A DNA stretch of 64,000 bases from Cristatella mucedo (Eukaryota; Bryozoa; Phylactolaemata; Cristatellidae): the NCBI GenBank assembly GCA_009760855.2, contig WPIO01000002.1, positions 3,929,001 to 3,993,000 of the forward strand. Reading direction: 5' to 3'. Numbering within the stretch: the stretch's first letter is position 1; every line of letters begins with the position of its first letter. Made by a program: the position numbers and the translations under genes. The notes below the pieces were generated by a model. The model saw only the letters and a program-made list of their open reading frames with translations. It searched no databases and had not been told where the DNA came from. Shown here piece by piece: positions 1-11,980 of the stretch.

Positions 1-742
1 TCTGCCTGCTTTTAGCTACCTAACAGTGCTTAAATTCGGGCAGGTTTAGATAGTGATACCACATCAAACTTGGTCCGTACATTTGTTACATCCCGTCTGA
101 ACTTCTGTAACTCACTGCTTGCTGGCCTAGTGGCATGTTCAATCGAGCGATTAGAGCTGGTGAAAACCTTTGCAGCTAGGCTTGTCTGCCGTGAGCGAAG
201 CAGTTGCCACATACCACCACTCCTCATCAACCTGCACTGGCTACCAGTCAAGCAAAGGATTGAATTTAAGGTTTTGTGGCTCTATTTTAGGTCACTTCAT
301 TATTTGGCTCAACCCTACCTATCAAATAAACTCCCCACCAGGCCAAGAATTGTACCGCTGGCTTTTTGGAAAATAACTCTTTACCTGGACCTCGTTTCCC
401 CTAAATGCTTTGGAGACCATGAATTTAGTTCGTATGCTCCAAAAGCCTGGAACTCACTCCCAACTTGCCTCACGACATCCCTTGACTTGACCATATTTAA
501 AAATAAGTTAAGAACACACCTGTTAATGATAGCATTTAGTGGGACCCTCGATTTCCTTAATGTGCTTATGTATGCTGACCTTGTGAATGTCACCCCTAAC
601 CATGTTATCATAATGCGTAGGAAGCCTGCTATCGCTAACCATTCAATCGTGCTTCCTTTGCAGCAAATGCTAAGCGCCTAGAAAGAAATTGAGTTTTCCA
701 AAGGCGCTTTATCGAGTGTATCATTATTATTATTATTACTAA
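1..742 (+). mobile_element. 5'-truncated CR1/L2-type LINE, 3' half
   Basis: The piece enters from the left edge and runs to a (TTA)n tail at about 725-742. An open stretch of 203 codons (70-681) encodes the region downstream of the RT palm: FVTSRLNFCNSLLAGL, then LHWLPVKQRIEFKVL, then APKAWNSLPTCL. This order is typical of the RT thumb and C-terminal part of CR1/L2-superfamily LINEs. The end has the family signature AAATGCTAAGCGCCTAGAAAGAAATT..GGCGCTTTATCGAGTG before the tail. It is a dead fragment because the endonuclease and RT palm are absent from the window. Other copies here share the same 3' end. Confidence 0.9.
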
Positions 743-1764
743 TAACATGAGGCTCCGTAGACGGCAGAGGAGTGGAGGTGTCGATGCAGCAGATATTTTA
801 CTATATTTTCCTTATGGCTCAGTACACAAACTCTTGTTCCAAAACAGCAGGCTCCGTCTGCTGATTAGATGCTGCTTCTTTTTTTGCTACTCGCTTCCGA
901 ATGCTCAAGGAAATGAAATGCTGCGAGTGTTTGTAATCATGTTATCTAAATGGCTATGCACCGAGGCGAGCGGCTAGTTGAGGAGCAGTTACACATGTTT
1001 TTTGTCAAACCCTACCTTCGTGTAATCAACAGTGAGCCTGCACATGAACAATAGCTGGCGACAAAAAAAACTGTGAGCATCGTTTCGCAGCTCTACGACA
1101 GGGTGGGCAGACAGGTATCGATAGCTGCCTGCTCATTTAAGGCTTTTACGGCAGTTTTTTGCATGGTTTGTCAACCCTTACTGGCCTCGTCTTCAAAAGC
1201 GAACAGTTTTCACACCTCGGTCACTTCATGGATAATTTTTGAAGTTCATTTGGTAATGTATTTTGATATAGTCATTACTAGCATGCTCGCAGGCTAGCAT
1301 GTTTGAGTTAAAGTCATAGAGGTCATTCTAGCAGCTTGAACAAAATGTCAAGAAACTCGAAACTCCAAACCACTTATGACCTTGGTGGACATGACATTTA
1401 GCCACTACAAATAACCTCTGTGCAGTGTGCACTTCACTTGTATCGTCTCGCGACCTTAAATTGTTAGCTTGAATGTTGCACCTCAATTATGAACTTCAAG
1501 TTTGGAGCTGAAGTTGAACTGCGACCCGCTAATTTGAGAGCCGAGATGAACCGAGACTTGCAAGCAGTGCAACGTGCAAGCCTTAAGGCCTGGTCATCAT
1601 ATAAGTCAAACACCTGAGCGCAGTCGCTCTCTTCATGTCACGGTTTGCTGTTGATGACTCAGGATATAGAGCACAGTGTCATAATCATAGGCAAGTTATG
1701 AACTCCTCGTCTCGGCACGTTTCATACTTTATGCGGCTCCCTGAACATTAAGTGGTTGTAGCGG
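743..1764. other. No gene recognised
   Basis: No recognisable coding sequence or repeat. The short open frames on the + strand (747-977, 1073-1297) have no coding-like features and look like chance. Confidence 0.6.
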
Positions 1765-1855
1765 TTCCTTTTTCAGCAAATGTAAAGCGCCTGTACAAGG
1801 ATTGAGCTCTTTGAGGGCACTTTATCAAGTGCATTAATATTATTATTAATGGTCT
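1765..1855 (+). mobile_element. LINE 3' tail fragment
   Basis: About 90 bp of the LINE 3' end: TTTTTCAGCAAATGTAAAGC, then CTTTGAGGGCACTTTATCAA, then an ATT-rich tail. It is an extreme 5' truncation. Confidence 0.85.
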
Positions 1856-3010
1856 GCAAATCTTTAATATACTGTTCAAAAACTGTGAGACCCTAGAGTG
1901 ACGAGTTAGACAATGGCTTGCAGTTCAAGGTTTGGAGTTTTGAGATTTGCAGCTTATTTGGTGTTTAGATAACTGCTTATAGCCCGTGCTATAATTATAG
2001 CTTCGGGTTGGCTAGCAATTTATCCTGAACCCAAATTCAAATGCGAGGAAAATCTTGAGCGAGTACACATCAACGAGTGCAGCCCGAAACACCATGACTA
2101 GCTTACCAAATGCTTTCCTATGCCAGCCACCTTACTGCAGGGTCTCCGTATGAGGGCACTAACACCTCCCTGTAAGGGACCATATGTGCATCATTTCGCA
2201 GCACTATTAGTGGTTTGCCAACTAGTGGCAGCTAGGTAGAGCCCCAGCGACGGCTTACGAAAAGACTATTCAGTACTAATTACAGGTGAAAGTTAGGGGT
2301 CCGTGTTAGTAAGAAATAAAACCTAGCCGAGGTGGTCGGCCGCCACAACTCGCCAAGATCGAACCAGTTGTGATTAGAAAAGGGGCAAGTGGTAAATTGA
2401 TAGCGACCGGCATTAGGCCAGTACAGCTGGACTATGCGTGATAAGGTCAACACATCCGATTCATGATAGCTGCAAAGGCTTTACTGCTTCCAGATATTCC
2501 ACTGGGCTGGATTAACGAGCCAGATGTTAGTTAATTTTCGTACTGTGCCTGAATTACAGAGAGGTGAGGCAAGTGGCTACTCCTAGAGACTACCCCCGGG
2601 GATCCAGTTCGGTTCACCTCACAGTAGCAACAACCTCATTTAGTCCAGAGTAAGTATTCAGAAGGCATGCCAATCCCTAACAAGGGATTTACATAACGTA
2701 CAGGTCTCTCTTATGGGCCTCATGAAAACAAGTATTGCTCTGTTGACCTTGACCCTCTGAGAATCTTCTACACCTGAATGAGTACGACAGCTCTCTATCA
2801 GACCTGTCGTTGGGTTGGGTCGCCTGACCGAGCAACCAATTTTCCGGATCTTGCTCCGAATACTTTATTAGCCGAAACTACTCCAGCCAAACCCAGTCTA
2901 CATACTCTTGACTTCTGATCCGTGATGACACATCAGGCAAGGCAGTTGCTATTCACGACTTTGGACACGAAATTTGTGGCTTCAAATTATAGCACTGCGA
3001 CATTACAGCC
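1856..3010. other. No gene recognised
   Basis: No coding sequence recognised. At 2325-2340, TAGCCGAGGTGGTCGG resembles a pol III A box, with a weak B-box-like GATCGAACC about 25 bases on. The spacing is too short for a tRNA, so it is not annotated as one. Confidence 0.5.
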
Positions 3011-3344
3011 ACTTAAAAAATGGCTCTGAAAAAATAGCAACGAAAAAATAGCCTGCACTTTAAAAAAGTCCAAGAAAAAATATCCTATACGAATTAAAAG
3101 AATATTTTGAAAAATCTCTTATAAATATATTAGGCTATATAAAATTGGACATAGTGCAATAGGATAACGGAAAGCAAATTACCAAGTATATTTTATTAAA
3201 ACTAAAAAAGTTAAACGTATTGAAAAATTCTTGTTTTAAAACAACACATATAATTTTACAATTAATAACCTATATTCCGCATTTTAAACTTGTTATTTCT
3301 GTTTCTTTTTGCCGAAATAATATTCAAGTGATACATATCCATAT

Positions 3345-4828
3345 ATATCTATCAAAACAGACGATAGAATCACAGAAAGGAAAAGAATTGTTATTAAACA
3401 AACGGTTTAGGTATAGGAAAGCAAAAAATATTACTGATGGCAGTATGTCCTGAAGGTGCATTTATTTCAGTTGTCAAGTTCGTACGAAGGTGATTAACTA
3501 TGACACAATAATGGTGAGAGAACACACCCATCCACCAGGTCTCGCAAAAAATGAAACAGTGAAAATGGTTGTGGAAATGCGATAAAGAGCTGCATCAGGT
3601 GGAGTGAAACCAAGACAACCAAGTTGAACACAGTACAATAGCAATATCACTGGAGGCAGCAAGAAATCTTCCAGAATATACAGCATTGCAGCGAATGATA
3701 GAACGAAGGCAGAAATAAACACATCATCCGTTTGAGAAATCATCAACAGTTAAGACATTGTCATCCCTGGAGCTCTGCAAAATACATTAAGAAACGCTAA
3801 CTTCGTTCTATGGGTTTCCAGAGGAGATGATGCCAATCTTATTCTAATGTTCGGCACCAATGATTCAATCTTGAAATTCTGGAGCAGCATCGTTGCTGGT
3901 TTACATAATCCAAACCACCCATAAAGAGTTCTTAAAAAGTTTCCATTGTGCCTGCCTTGATCGACAGATCTGTTGGTTATTTGATCTATGTTCTCCTGCA
4001 AGATAAAGCTGAGGGGACAAATGTCCGCATTTTTTAAAAGCTTCGCTATTTGAAGCCAACTTTGATCCACTGAGCATGATGGTGGATTTAAAAAAATAAT
4101 AGTAATACACTCAATAAGCGCCCTGTCAAAGAACTCAATGTCCTTATAGGCGCTTCATACTGGCTGCAAAGGAAACACATCAAAGAGACTCGCAGAGAAA
4201 AAAAGTCCTTAGGCCATGATTTGAGTATTTCCCACAACGCAGCTCGTCAGATGCTTCTTTCATTTAGGACATTGTTTATGGAGGAAAGTTCAATATTCTC
4301 ACTTGACCAAAGAGTACCATGGCAATTAATATTTTCGTCTTCACTTAAAGCAGTTACGATCTCCGAGTTTCGATCCAACTACTAACTTAACGTTCGTTTT
4401 TGAAACTCTAGTCAAAAGTTGCCCAGATGAAGTGGATACTATCGGTGACTACTGCAAACAAAATTTCACATTATACGAAAGAGACGCAACCATTGAGCAA
4501 AAATCCTATTTGCTATTCGTCTTGGGATCTGTCGGGATGGTGCAACTGATGGTCTGCTACGCACTATCTATTTCGTGATGGCATAGCACCTATTCTTTCA
4601 AAAGACTCTGGATTGCCATAACCCATCAGTATTCAAACTCATCAGACAATTTTGAAAAAATTGGACAGAGTAGATGTCAAAATAGCACCTTTTAAACTGA
4701 GGAGCCGACAGAGAGAAGCATCGAAGTTGAAAAACGTGCTACTCAATCGGCGTCTCGAAGCTTTTGTTCCAAACTGTGAAGACAGTGACTGTCTGGATTA
4801 TCTCAGTGGATTCGCACCAATCTGACAA
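3345..4828 (+). pseudogene. MULE-type transposase with FLYWCH zinc finger (pseudogene)
   Basis: The product would be a cut-and-paste DDE transposase. In order along the + strand: a FLYWCH zinc finger (KGKELLLNKRFRYRKAKN, then SMS-stop-RC, where the conserved Trp codon has become TGA, then C and the HTHPP zinc-ligand pair); the linker with AKNETVKMVVEMR and EAARNLPEYTALQRMIERR; a catalytic-core remnant (YVLLQDKAEGTNVRIF, at about 3979-4030); FETLVKSCPDEVDTIGDYC at about 4410; and the C-terminal segment REASKLKNVLLNRRLEAF..DCLDYLSGFA at about 4710-4820. All of these are in the order seen in animal MULE/FLYWCH proteins. Several stops and frameshifts separate the pieces, and a LINE tail (4091-4177) interrupts the core. 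Confidence in the family is high, and the gene is certainly dead. Confidence 0.85.
4091..4177 (-). mobile_element. LINE 3' tail inside the MULE transposase
   Basis: Minus-strand tail (AATAATAGTAATACACTCAA), then the complement of the LINE 3' end (AAGCGCCCTGTCAAAGAACT). It splits the MULE core, so this insertion is younger than the transposon. Confidence 0.8.
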
Positions 4829-4860
4829 TCTAAATTGTGATTCTAAACTTGCTTTGATTC

Positions 4861-5235
4861 TACGGTCATTTAATGCCAATGGTCAAGGTTAGGAATGGCC
4901 TTGTCCATATCCGTCTGGGTGAAGGCGTGCCAGGTCACAATGGCACAGCTATTGACTGGTTCTACTATGCTATCGACAGCCTTCTGCCTTCTACGTTGCG
5001 GCTCTAAACGACGAGACCACCAACTGCTATCATTGCGGTCGCCATAACATAGGCGTTGTATAACGATGAGGCCGCCTTTTAGAGATTTGCAGACTTCAAG
5101 ACCAAAAAGCGTATATCCTGGCGTATTACCTCTGCCCGGAACTAGGGCAGAGTGAGGAAGCTGAGTGCGGAAGTGCTCTGCCGCCTTTCCTAGCAGCCTT
5201 TCCTAGTAAGTGAGCTTGGCTCCTAGCAGCAAATA
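4861..5235. repeat. Duplicated flank, copy 1
   Basis: Homologous to 13545-13915 (for example the shared ACAGCCTTCTGCCTTCTACG, and later CGATGAGGCCGCCTTTTAGA/CGACGAGGCCGCCTTTTAGA). The short shadow frame with TNCYHCGRHN looks knuckle-like but is not conserved in the other copy, so no protein is called. Confidence 0.7.
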
Positions 5236-6384
5236 GTGAACGAAAGCTGCCCATAAGTTCTTCGCTTACCGTATTGAAATCGGAGGCACTTCTACAAGCT
5301 CCGACTCAGTTATGCTACTGTAGGCTGCATGGAAGTATTGCAGGAGCAACTCACTCCAGCGTATTCAAATCTGCCTCAAGCAGTTTGCCTTTCGATTTGC
5401 CTCATGCAGCAAGCGACTATTAAGCCGGAGTCAAAGAGCGACAACCTACCCACGACTTTTTAAATACGCTATGAAACAGGTAATCATAATAATAATCCTT
5501 TTGTTTTAGCAACCCCTGGGAACCCATTCGTTTTCAGGCACTGTACATTTGTTGCAAAGGAAGCATGCCGCAAAACTAATAATCTGAGCTTGAGCTGCTG
5601 GTAGATTTTAATGAGTGTTCCAGAAGCAGGGTGCCATATAAGTCCTAACTTCGTGGTATTTACGGTCACTATTGCTCATTTAATAATGCTGTGATTGCTG
5701 CTTTCAAGATTTTGAGCTCTATGCCTGTACTGGTGGACGTATTTCAAGCATCGGGTCTCAGTGGAACAGTGTACTTAAGACGCTATCGCAAGTAAAATTC
5801 CGGTAATACCTTGCAAACTGGATCTGCAGATTTTTTAACTGACATTTAAATATTTACCAATAATGATTGATAACAAAATTACATGGTAATGCAATGTTTC
5901 TTGACCTACAAATTATGTAAAGTGAGTGTTAATCCTTCTAATCGCTTGTAAATCGTCTGTACCCAAACAATGGCTAAAATTGGTCTGTCAAATAGCAAGA
6001 GGGGTGACTTGGTTGCATGCCCTGATACTGGAGAGTTGTATCATAAAAAAACACGATGGGCAGCATTAAATCAAATGCGGAATGTGCAGCTTGTGCTACC
6101 TTACCATCATCTGCGCAAAAATGTGTTTACGCCTGTCCTAAACAGCTAGCTTTGGATCAATTTTATTGGCTAAGATAACTCTAGTTTAAATGCAAATTAA
6201 TTTTTAAAGCAAAAACAGCCTTGTTGTCTTTGATAAAAGAGATACTTCAGTGAAAGCGTACAGACAATCCAAGGTAGCACCAGCCGCCTCATATTTTCTC
6301 GCATGGAGCAAACCATGAAATAAATAACTTGACTTACTGCTAAAGAATATTTTACGCTAAATCTGGAAGACGAAATTGTTCTTC
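5236..6384. other. No gene recognised
   Basis: AT-rich sequence without a recognisable gene. In the copy near 13.9 kb this stretch is missing between the two homologous flanks. Confidence 0.55.
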
Positions 6385-7065
6385 AAGACCTATTAACAAA
6401 AGTCAAAATAAGGTTTGTAACCATAAATAGTACAAGGTTCAGATATGAGATTAAGTTTTACATGAAGGCCCTTAGCTTGCTACCGGGGCAAATTGGGAAG
6501 AAAATTTCTGATTAATCTAGGGGCATATATCCATATAGATAAACAGTTACTCAGTTTAGTTTGAAGACTCACTCTAAGGCCGAGGTTGAAAAGTAGTGTA
6601 GCATTGACTACGTTGCATACATTACATCCAGCAAGACTACATCGCTAAGAGACGGTTTGCATGAACAGCTCATAGAAAAGGCTTCTACAATTTAGACACT
6701 GTGGAATTTCAAAAATCTGAATACTAAACAGCCTACAGGGTACATGCATTGGAGTTTCCTGATCCAAAGCAGTTGGTTGCTGATTCTTGTCGAATAAGGG
6801 ATCACGATACCGCCAAGCACATAATATTACCTTTACAATAGAAAAACAATGATCGATAAACAATGGCACTGTTAAAAATTGTTAAAAACAGCTCAACACG
6901 ACTTACTGGTGGCCGGCAGCTGTTCATACAGAAAGTATTACGACTGGAATGAAGAGAGCCTTCATTTTCGACGGCCTCTGCATGTGTGACAGAATGTAGA
7001 ACTGATTTTAACAATGGTGAAATGAGGCAAAGAGTTACTAATGATTTTTCTTCGTTCAAAGCAAG
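6385..7065. repeat. Histone-repeat-derived unit, partial copy
   Basis: Aligns along its length with 13930-14610 (shared blocks GGTTTGTAAC, TACATGCATTGGAGTTT, CCAAAGCAGTTGGTTGCTGA, GGCCGGCAGCT). Through the GGCCGGCA block it also aligns with the D1/D2 units and the 50.5-kb unit. It is cut off at 7065 by the next LINE. Confidence 0.7.
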
Positions 7066-7420
7066 AGTGCCTAAACCGAGGAACCTCCCGACCTACGTCA
7101 GAACGTCCCCTGACCTGACCACATTTAAAAGGAACCTAAAAACACACCTATTTAGGACAGCATTTAGTGGGTCCCTGTAATTCGTCCTTGATGTGCTTAT
7201 GCGTGCTGACACTGTGCATGCTGCCACTAACCACATTTGCATGCTGACTCTGTGCATGTCATCCCTAACCATATTATAAATTTCGTTTGTTTTTCAAGCA
7301 TGATTTTAGTTACCATTCCATTGCATTTCACTTTACAGCAAATGTAAAGCGCCTAGAGAGAGATTAGGTTCTCTGAGGGCGTTTTATCGTGTGAATTATG
7401 TTTATTATTATTATTAGCAC
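7066..7420 (+). mobile_element. LINE 3' end
   Basis: Encodes the conserved C-terminal stretch (PRNLPTYVRTSPDLTTFKRN, then LKTHLFRTAFSGSL), then the 3' UTR and a (TTA)n tail ending near 7418. It is 5'-truncated. Confidence 0.9.
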
Positions 7421-8435
7421 TTGCAGAGTCGGGACGCATAAGTACACAGAGAACAAATCGCAGGCACCCACTAAATGCTGTCATTATTAGATGCGTTTTT
7501 AAGTTTCACCTTAAATGTGTTCACGTCAGGAGATGTCGTGAAGCATGTCGGGAATGAGTTCCCGGCTTTGGGAGCATGCGAACCAAAGGCACCATGTCCA
7601 AAGGATTAGAGGTTTGTACCGGTTATAGGTAAGCAATCAGATTTCGTAAAGCCGGGTGTAAGATGCTTGGCCTTGTAGAGTAGATCTGAAACATATTTTG
7701 GAGCCATTGAATGAAAGTACCTGGAAGTGAGTGACAAAACCTTGAAGTCAATGCACTGCTTGACTGGAAACCCCTGCAGGTCGGCAAAAAGGGCTGAGAT
7801 ATTGCAACTGCAACGCTGAAAACCGACGATCCTAGCTACTTGGTTTTGCACCAGCTTTAAGCGCCTGATTGCTCAGACCGGTTGACCAGCAAGCAGTAGT
7901 TCACAGAAGTCAAGATGGGATGTCACAAATGCATGGACCAATTTAAATATAGTATCGATGTCTAAGAAAGCCTGAGCTTAGCAATGTTATGCAGCTAAAA
8001 GTAAGCAGACTTGACTGTAGAGCTGATGCGGTCGTCGAATGAAAGGTCGCTTTGGAACATAACACCGAGATTACGTGCAGATTCAACAGGAGATATGCTG
8101 GCTGAATGGATTTTGAGCGTCAGGTTTTCCATGTTCCGAATCACACCTGGTTCGCCTATCACTAGCAGGTTAGTTCCGTCGTCAATCAATTTAAGAAACT
8201 TTGCTGCCATCAATGTGTGGATGTAATCAATACATGCAGTAGGAGTGGCAAGCTAATTTGACGTGCTCGAGGGCATGGAGGGATCAACGCAAAGTACAAC
8301 TGAGTGGAATGTACATAGAAGTGAAAGCCTAGATTGATTTTGGCGATCGCACCTGCAAGAGGGACAGAAAGAAAGCAAATACAGAAAGCGAAAAAAGGCG
8401 AACCTGACACAGAGCCTGAGGTACCAGATTCCTAA
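7421..8435 (-). mobile_element. Antisense LINE fragment in D1
   Basis: On the minus strand: the remnants MAAKFLKLIDDGTNLLVIGE and SARNLGVMFQSDLSFDDRIS, the MQNQVARIVGFQRCSCNIS block and the WNSLP-type region. It lacks the typical 3' end and tail; the upstream end stops before the YADD motif. It is heavily broken. Confidence 0.85.
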
Positions 8436-8544
8436 GTGTTTCTTCGAGAGTTCTTATACAACTAGTAGGAACATCACAGAAATATTATGTTGGCTCAGCG
8501 ATAATTCCTAAGTGTTTTTGATCGATAGGTACCTACATTCCTTT

Positions 8545-8760
8545 TGTACCTATTGGTCAGGCATGGCAGCTCTGCTGGGCCTAGAGAGAGATTGAGTTCT
8601 CTCAGGGCGCTTTATCAAGTGAATTATTATTATTATTATTAATATTGCTCAAGATCCGTCGCAACGGGAAGGTCACAGTGCTCTTGATTCGCAGGGGTGA
8701 GGGCATTTGACTCAGCAGAAAGTTGCTGAAGATTCTGGAAGTAGCATTTTCATTTTCAAA
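8545..8760 (+). pseudogene. Histone H3 pseudogene fragment (D1)
   Basis: Homologous to the clearer H3 remnant at 49740-49935. After the LINE-tail insertion the frame reads KIRRNGKVTVLLIRR, aligning with the REIRRYQKSTELLIRK block of H3. The upstream GTACCTATTGGTCAGGCATG aligns with the RYRPGTVAL coding region. No open frame survives, so it is a pseudogene. Known H3 would continue for about 70 more codons, which are not recognisable here. Confidence 0.55.
8577..8646 (+). mobile_element. Very short LINE 3' tail insertion in the H3 remnant
   Basis: CCTAGAGAGAGATTGAGTTC, then CTCAGGGCGCTTTATCAAGT, then (ATT)n. The D2 copy (GGCTGTGCCCAAGATCC at about 17811) and the 49.8-kb copy are uninterrupted here, so this is a filled site against two empty ones. 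Confidence 0.9.
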
Positions 8761-8929
8761 AGGCTTTCTTCGGTGCTATAAATCTTAATAATTCCAGAGA
8801 ATATGAAAATGAGTTGTACTAAAAACACGATGTAATGCTAATACATTTGTCATAGTTCTGAGAGCAGAACCACGTGTGGCAAGCGATAATAATAAAATAG
8901 AATACTAGCTGATTCGACACTATCTTCTG

Positions 8930-9115
8930 CATGGCGACAAAAGAACCTGTACTGGTATGACCATCTCTTGCAGCGGCAATAATGAATCGCCCACCTTAGG
9001 ATTCGAAACCACTAGCTCGGGACCGAGGTCGTGTACAGTAATTGCCTTACATAGCGTGCCATCACGGCTCACCAAGCGCTGACCCGGTGACAAACGCCAA
9101 CGTCTCAATAACCCG
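8930..9115 (-). repeat. tRNA-derived SINE-like block (D1)
   Basis: Read on the minus strand it starts GTGAGCCGTGATGGCACGC (A-box-like) and has TTTCGAATCC (B box; the D2 copy has the perfect GGTTCGAATCC) about 54 bases later, the spacing of a tRNA promoter. An A/T-rich stretch with ATTATTATCGCTTGCC follows on that strand. It does not fold into a full tRNA by eye, so SINE is preferred to tRNA gene. Confidence 0.6.
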
Positions 9116-10850
9116 TTGAAGCGTCTTTACTGTAATTCGATCGCAAGTTAGCCCACGTGATAATGTAGAGAATAATAAACTGATCATGTTTTTCTAAGTG
9201 AGAGATAACTTCTTAGAAAGCTAGGGGCGTACAGCCGACGGCAGCGGCGAACAAGACCATCACCACACCAATCCAACTTGCTCATTTTGCTCAGAAATGT
9301 GTGTTATGGCATCCTCAAGTTCTGCTAGAAGCTAAAATGCGTTCTGTTTGTGAACTTGAAACGCACGATACCACTTTCCCTCCAACCTTCGCCTTGCTCC
9401 GGCTCCACCTTCCGGGGAGACAGACTGTGCTTGTCAAGGCTTGAATTGAGCACACGGACAGTCGTATTGTAAAACCACGCATCTCACGCACGGTATTAGG
9501 TTTTATAACGAACATTGCAAAGTTGTATGACCATTCGTATGCTGAATTATTTACAACTCGTGGAAAAAACTTTCTGCTCGGCCTGCAACTATTCGTTCGC
9601 AGGTTTTACGACTGGGACTGGGAGAGCCTTCATATATTTGAAAGCCTCTGCATATAAAACGGAATATAGAAGTGATTTTTACAATGTCATTATTCTACAC
9701 TGAGTGGCTTACGGTTTTCATCGTTCGAGGCGACAGCCTACACAGAGAAACCAAGCATGAACATTGCACCTGATTGCTCTCTCTCTCTCTCTGCGACTTG
9801 CCAATGCTCGTTGTGGGCTTTTTTTAACCACGTCTACCTTGCTCTAGCAAAAAGTTGTAGCTAGAAGTTTATCGTCACATATATTGTTAGTCATAATTTT
9901 TGGAAGCAAAATTGAGATTTGTGAGCGCCAGCGAATTTATGCTGGTCTACGCTGTATGCTGGTATTTCAGCAATCTGAACTATGACTATCCAGTGCTGTA
10001 CAGGGCTGAAACCAGTGTGCCCATCAAGTTACTCAATCCCATTTACAGTTTAGAGCTTAGAGTTTCACTGTGACAATATTACTATTCGTATATAGCAGAT
10101 GTCCCGTGACAGTGGGCATCATTTTTAAAGTTCGCTCGGATTGATGTCGTTTGAAAGCAAGATTTCCCTTTTTTGAGAGTAATCTTCTTGCTCAGTCAGT
10201 CCTGCCATTAAAGCGTCATGGATTAGATCCCACGTTAGTTACCACTTTCTGTTTAGTGTCCGCTGGTCAGCGTTTCAATTTTTAATTAAAAACTCTCCGA
10301 AAAACTTGTATAAATTAGCATATTGCTTTAAAGTTTGACTAGGTCAGGCATTTCGCTCGATTCAGCCTTTTAAAGCTTGGACAACCCTAGGGCTCCCACA
10401 ATGACAGCGTAGATTGCTTGTATAACGTATTCCTATAGTTGCTAGCTTATCCAATGTTTTTGGATAGTCTCGTGGCATTCAAGCGTACCTGAAAATTACC
10501 ATTTAATTCGTACTAAATAGAGGAGCCAATTTATTTGAAGGCGCACGCACCATTTTTCAGAGACTTAAGTTTTGCGTTACAACGAAAGAGGACGTGGTGT
10601 CAAGAACTGCTCCAGAAGCAGAAGCAAAGCCAGGGGTTAGTGGGAGTGGCAACTGCCACGCTCGGTATGATTAGCCGTGGCCATTGTTTCGTCAAATATA
10701 TGCTTCCCGCAGGCGTTAGGGGACGCCGAAAACCCCCTTTTACAAATGTCTCCATATCCTAACCATCATACCAACCCGCCGCTCCAATCCTGGCTTCGTC
10801 TTTGTCCCTATAAATGGGACTAGCAAACGATAATAATAACTACAGAGGAA
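9116..10850. other. Remainder of D1: no intact gene
   Basis: Contains a (CT)n run at about 9776-9791 and sequence shared with the 13.9-, 18.3- and 50.1-kb units. A minus-strand GRWSRSKAKVGGK (about 9366-9405) could be an H2A amino-terminus remnant, but this is weak. The last 240 bp (10610-10850) ends in GCAAACGATAATAATAA. Confidence 0.5.
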
Positions 10851-10856
10851 CAAGTT

Positions 10857-11980
10857 CCATGCTTAAGCCAGCTGCAGACTACTGCCTATTGATTCGGAAT
10901 TCACTTATGTATTAGGTAGGGGCTGATCATGAGCCAAATAGAAATGATGGCCCCCCACAATTTCTCGGGAGAAAATATTGAAGTAGCAACTGGCTAAACT
11001 TTGATATAGATTTATTGAGGGCACTTTTGCCAGAGGTGCAAATGCACTATGTTACTAGTCGTGTCGTCCGGAAGTTCATATCCTAATTAAAGAAGAAATT
11101 AGTCTTCTGGATCATATTCTCACTGTCCTACATTGAGGATGCATTGAACTGCTGCTGCCATGCATAACAAACATCATAAATATGTCGTTAGCCTCAGATC
11201 ACGTCCCGGCACCTTTCAAAAAGGCTGTAGTCTGGCCACTGCTCAAGAAAGCAAAGCTAGACAAAATGAGCTAAAGCAAAACCCGCCTAATCTCCCTTCC
11301 GTTTCCGTCCAAAAAATTAGAATTAATTGTGGCAGACCGACTGAACTCATAAATTGAAACTTCAAACCTTGCCAATAAGTTCCAGTCCGGTTTTAGAGCT
11401 CATCACTCGTCAGAGTCAGCAATGCTTCGGGTGTTTAATGACGGTCATAGTACTGCAGACTTAGGTTGAGTATCTCAGCTTGCTTTACTGGATCATTGGC
11501 AGCTTTTGATACTATCGATCATTAAGTCCTGCTTGAGTAACTCTCATCTCACCTGGGCGTTACCGGCAATGCATTGCAATAGTTCAGGTCACATCTTAGT
11601 CGCAGCCTCGGGAGTATTGATGCTAGTTCATACGCTCTCAAAGTCTGGAAGTAACTCCCGATTGCGGTCACGACACTCCCTGAATTGACCACATTTAAAA
11701 ACGAATTAAAAGCGCACCTATATGTGATTGCATTTGGTGGGTTCCTGTGATTCGTCATTTATGTGTTGATGGGTGCTGCCACTATTGCATCATCCCACTA
11801 ACCACACTTGTATGTTCACCCTGTGCATATCACCCCTAACCGTGTTAATCTTGTTGTTTATTCAGCATGATACCACTAACTACTCAATCGTGTTTAATTT
11901 GCAGCAAATGTAAAGCACATAGAAAGAGATTGAGTTATCTGAGGGCACTCTATCATATTTATAATTCTTATTAATGGACA
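10857..11980 (+). mobile_element. LINE fragment with internal deletion
   Basis: Begins in the endonuclease-RT linker and passes through the RT N-terminus ([11 protein letters not shown]-type sequence at about 11200, out of frame) and FDTIDH-like sequence at about 11500. It then jumps at about 11590 directly to the 3' end (SSYALKVW, then TTLPELTTF-like) and a tail near 11975. The RT palm is missing. Confidence 0.85.

Larger units (their letters stand above)
3012..4860 (+). mobile_element. Mutator-like (MULE) DNA transposon, decayed, 3' terminus missing
   Basis: The left end at 3012-3085 is a run of degenerate A-rich subterminal repeats such as GAAAAAATAGCAACG and GAAAAAATAGCCTGC. The reverse complement of 13300-13418 has the same pattern (CGACAAAATAGCATCG), which identifies the two places as opposite inverted termini of one family. 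A broken transposase gene lies between (3345-4828). The right terminus is absent: at about 4860 the sequence passes directly into flank (TACGGTCATTTAATGCC) that is homologous to 13541 onwards. Confidence 0.75.
7421..10850. repeat. Large duplicated segment D1 (pair of 16660-20012)
   Basis: By eye D1 is nearly identical to D2 over about 3.35 kb, including LINE remnant, H3 fragment, SINE-like block and intergenic sequence. Differences are scattered single bases, plus a LINE-tail insertion of about 70 bp at 8577-8646 that D2 lacks. Both copies end at the same place, in a GATAATAATAA tract. Confidence 0.95.

Noticed and set aside
2320-2370. Possible tRNA gene (TAGCCGAGGTGGTCGG)
   Set aside because: B box is imperfect and the distance is too short for a tRNA; no acceptor stem found by eye.
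8920-9108. 62-codon minus frame duplicated in D1 and D2
   Set aside because: Lies within the tRNA-like SINE block; conservation is explained by the recent duplication.
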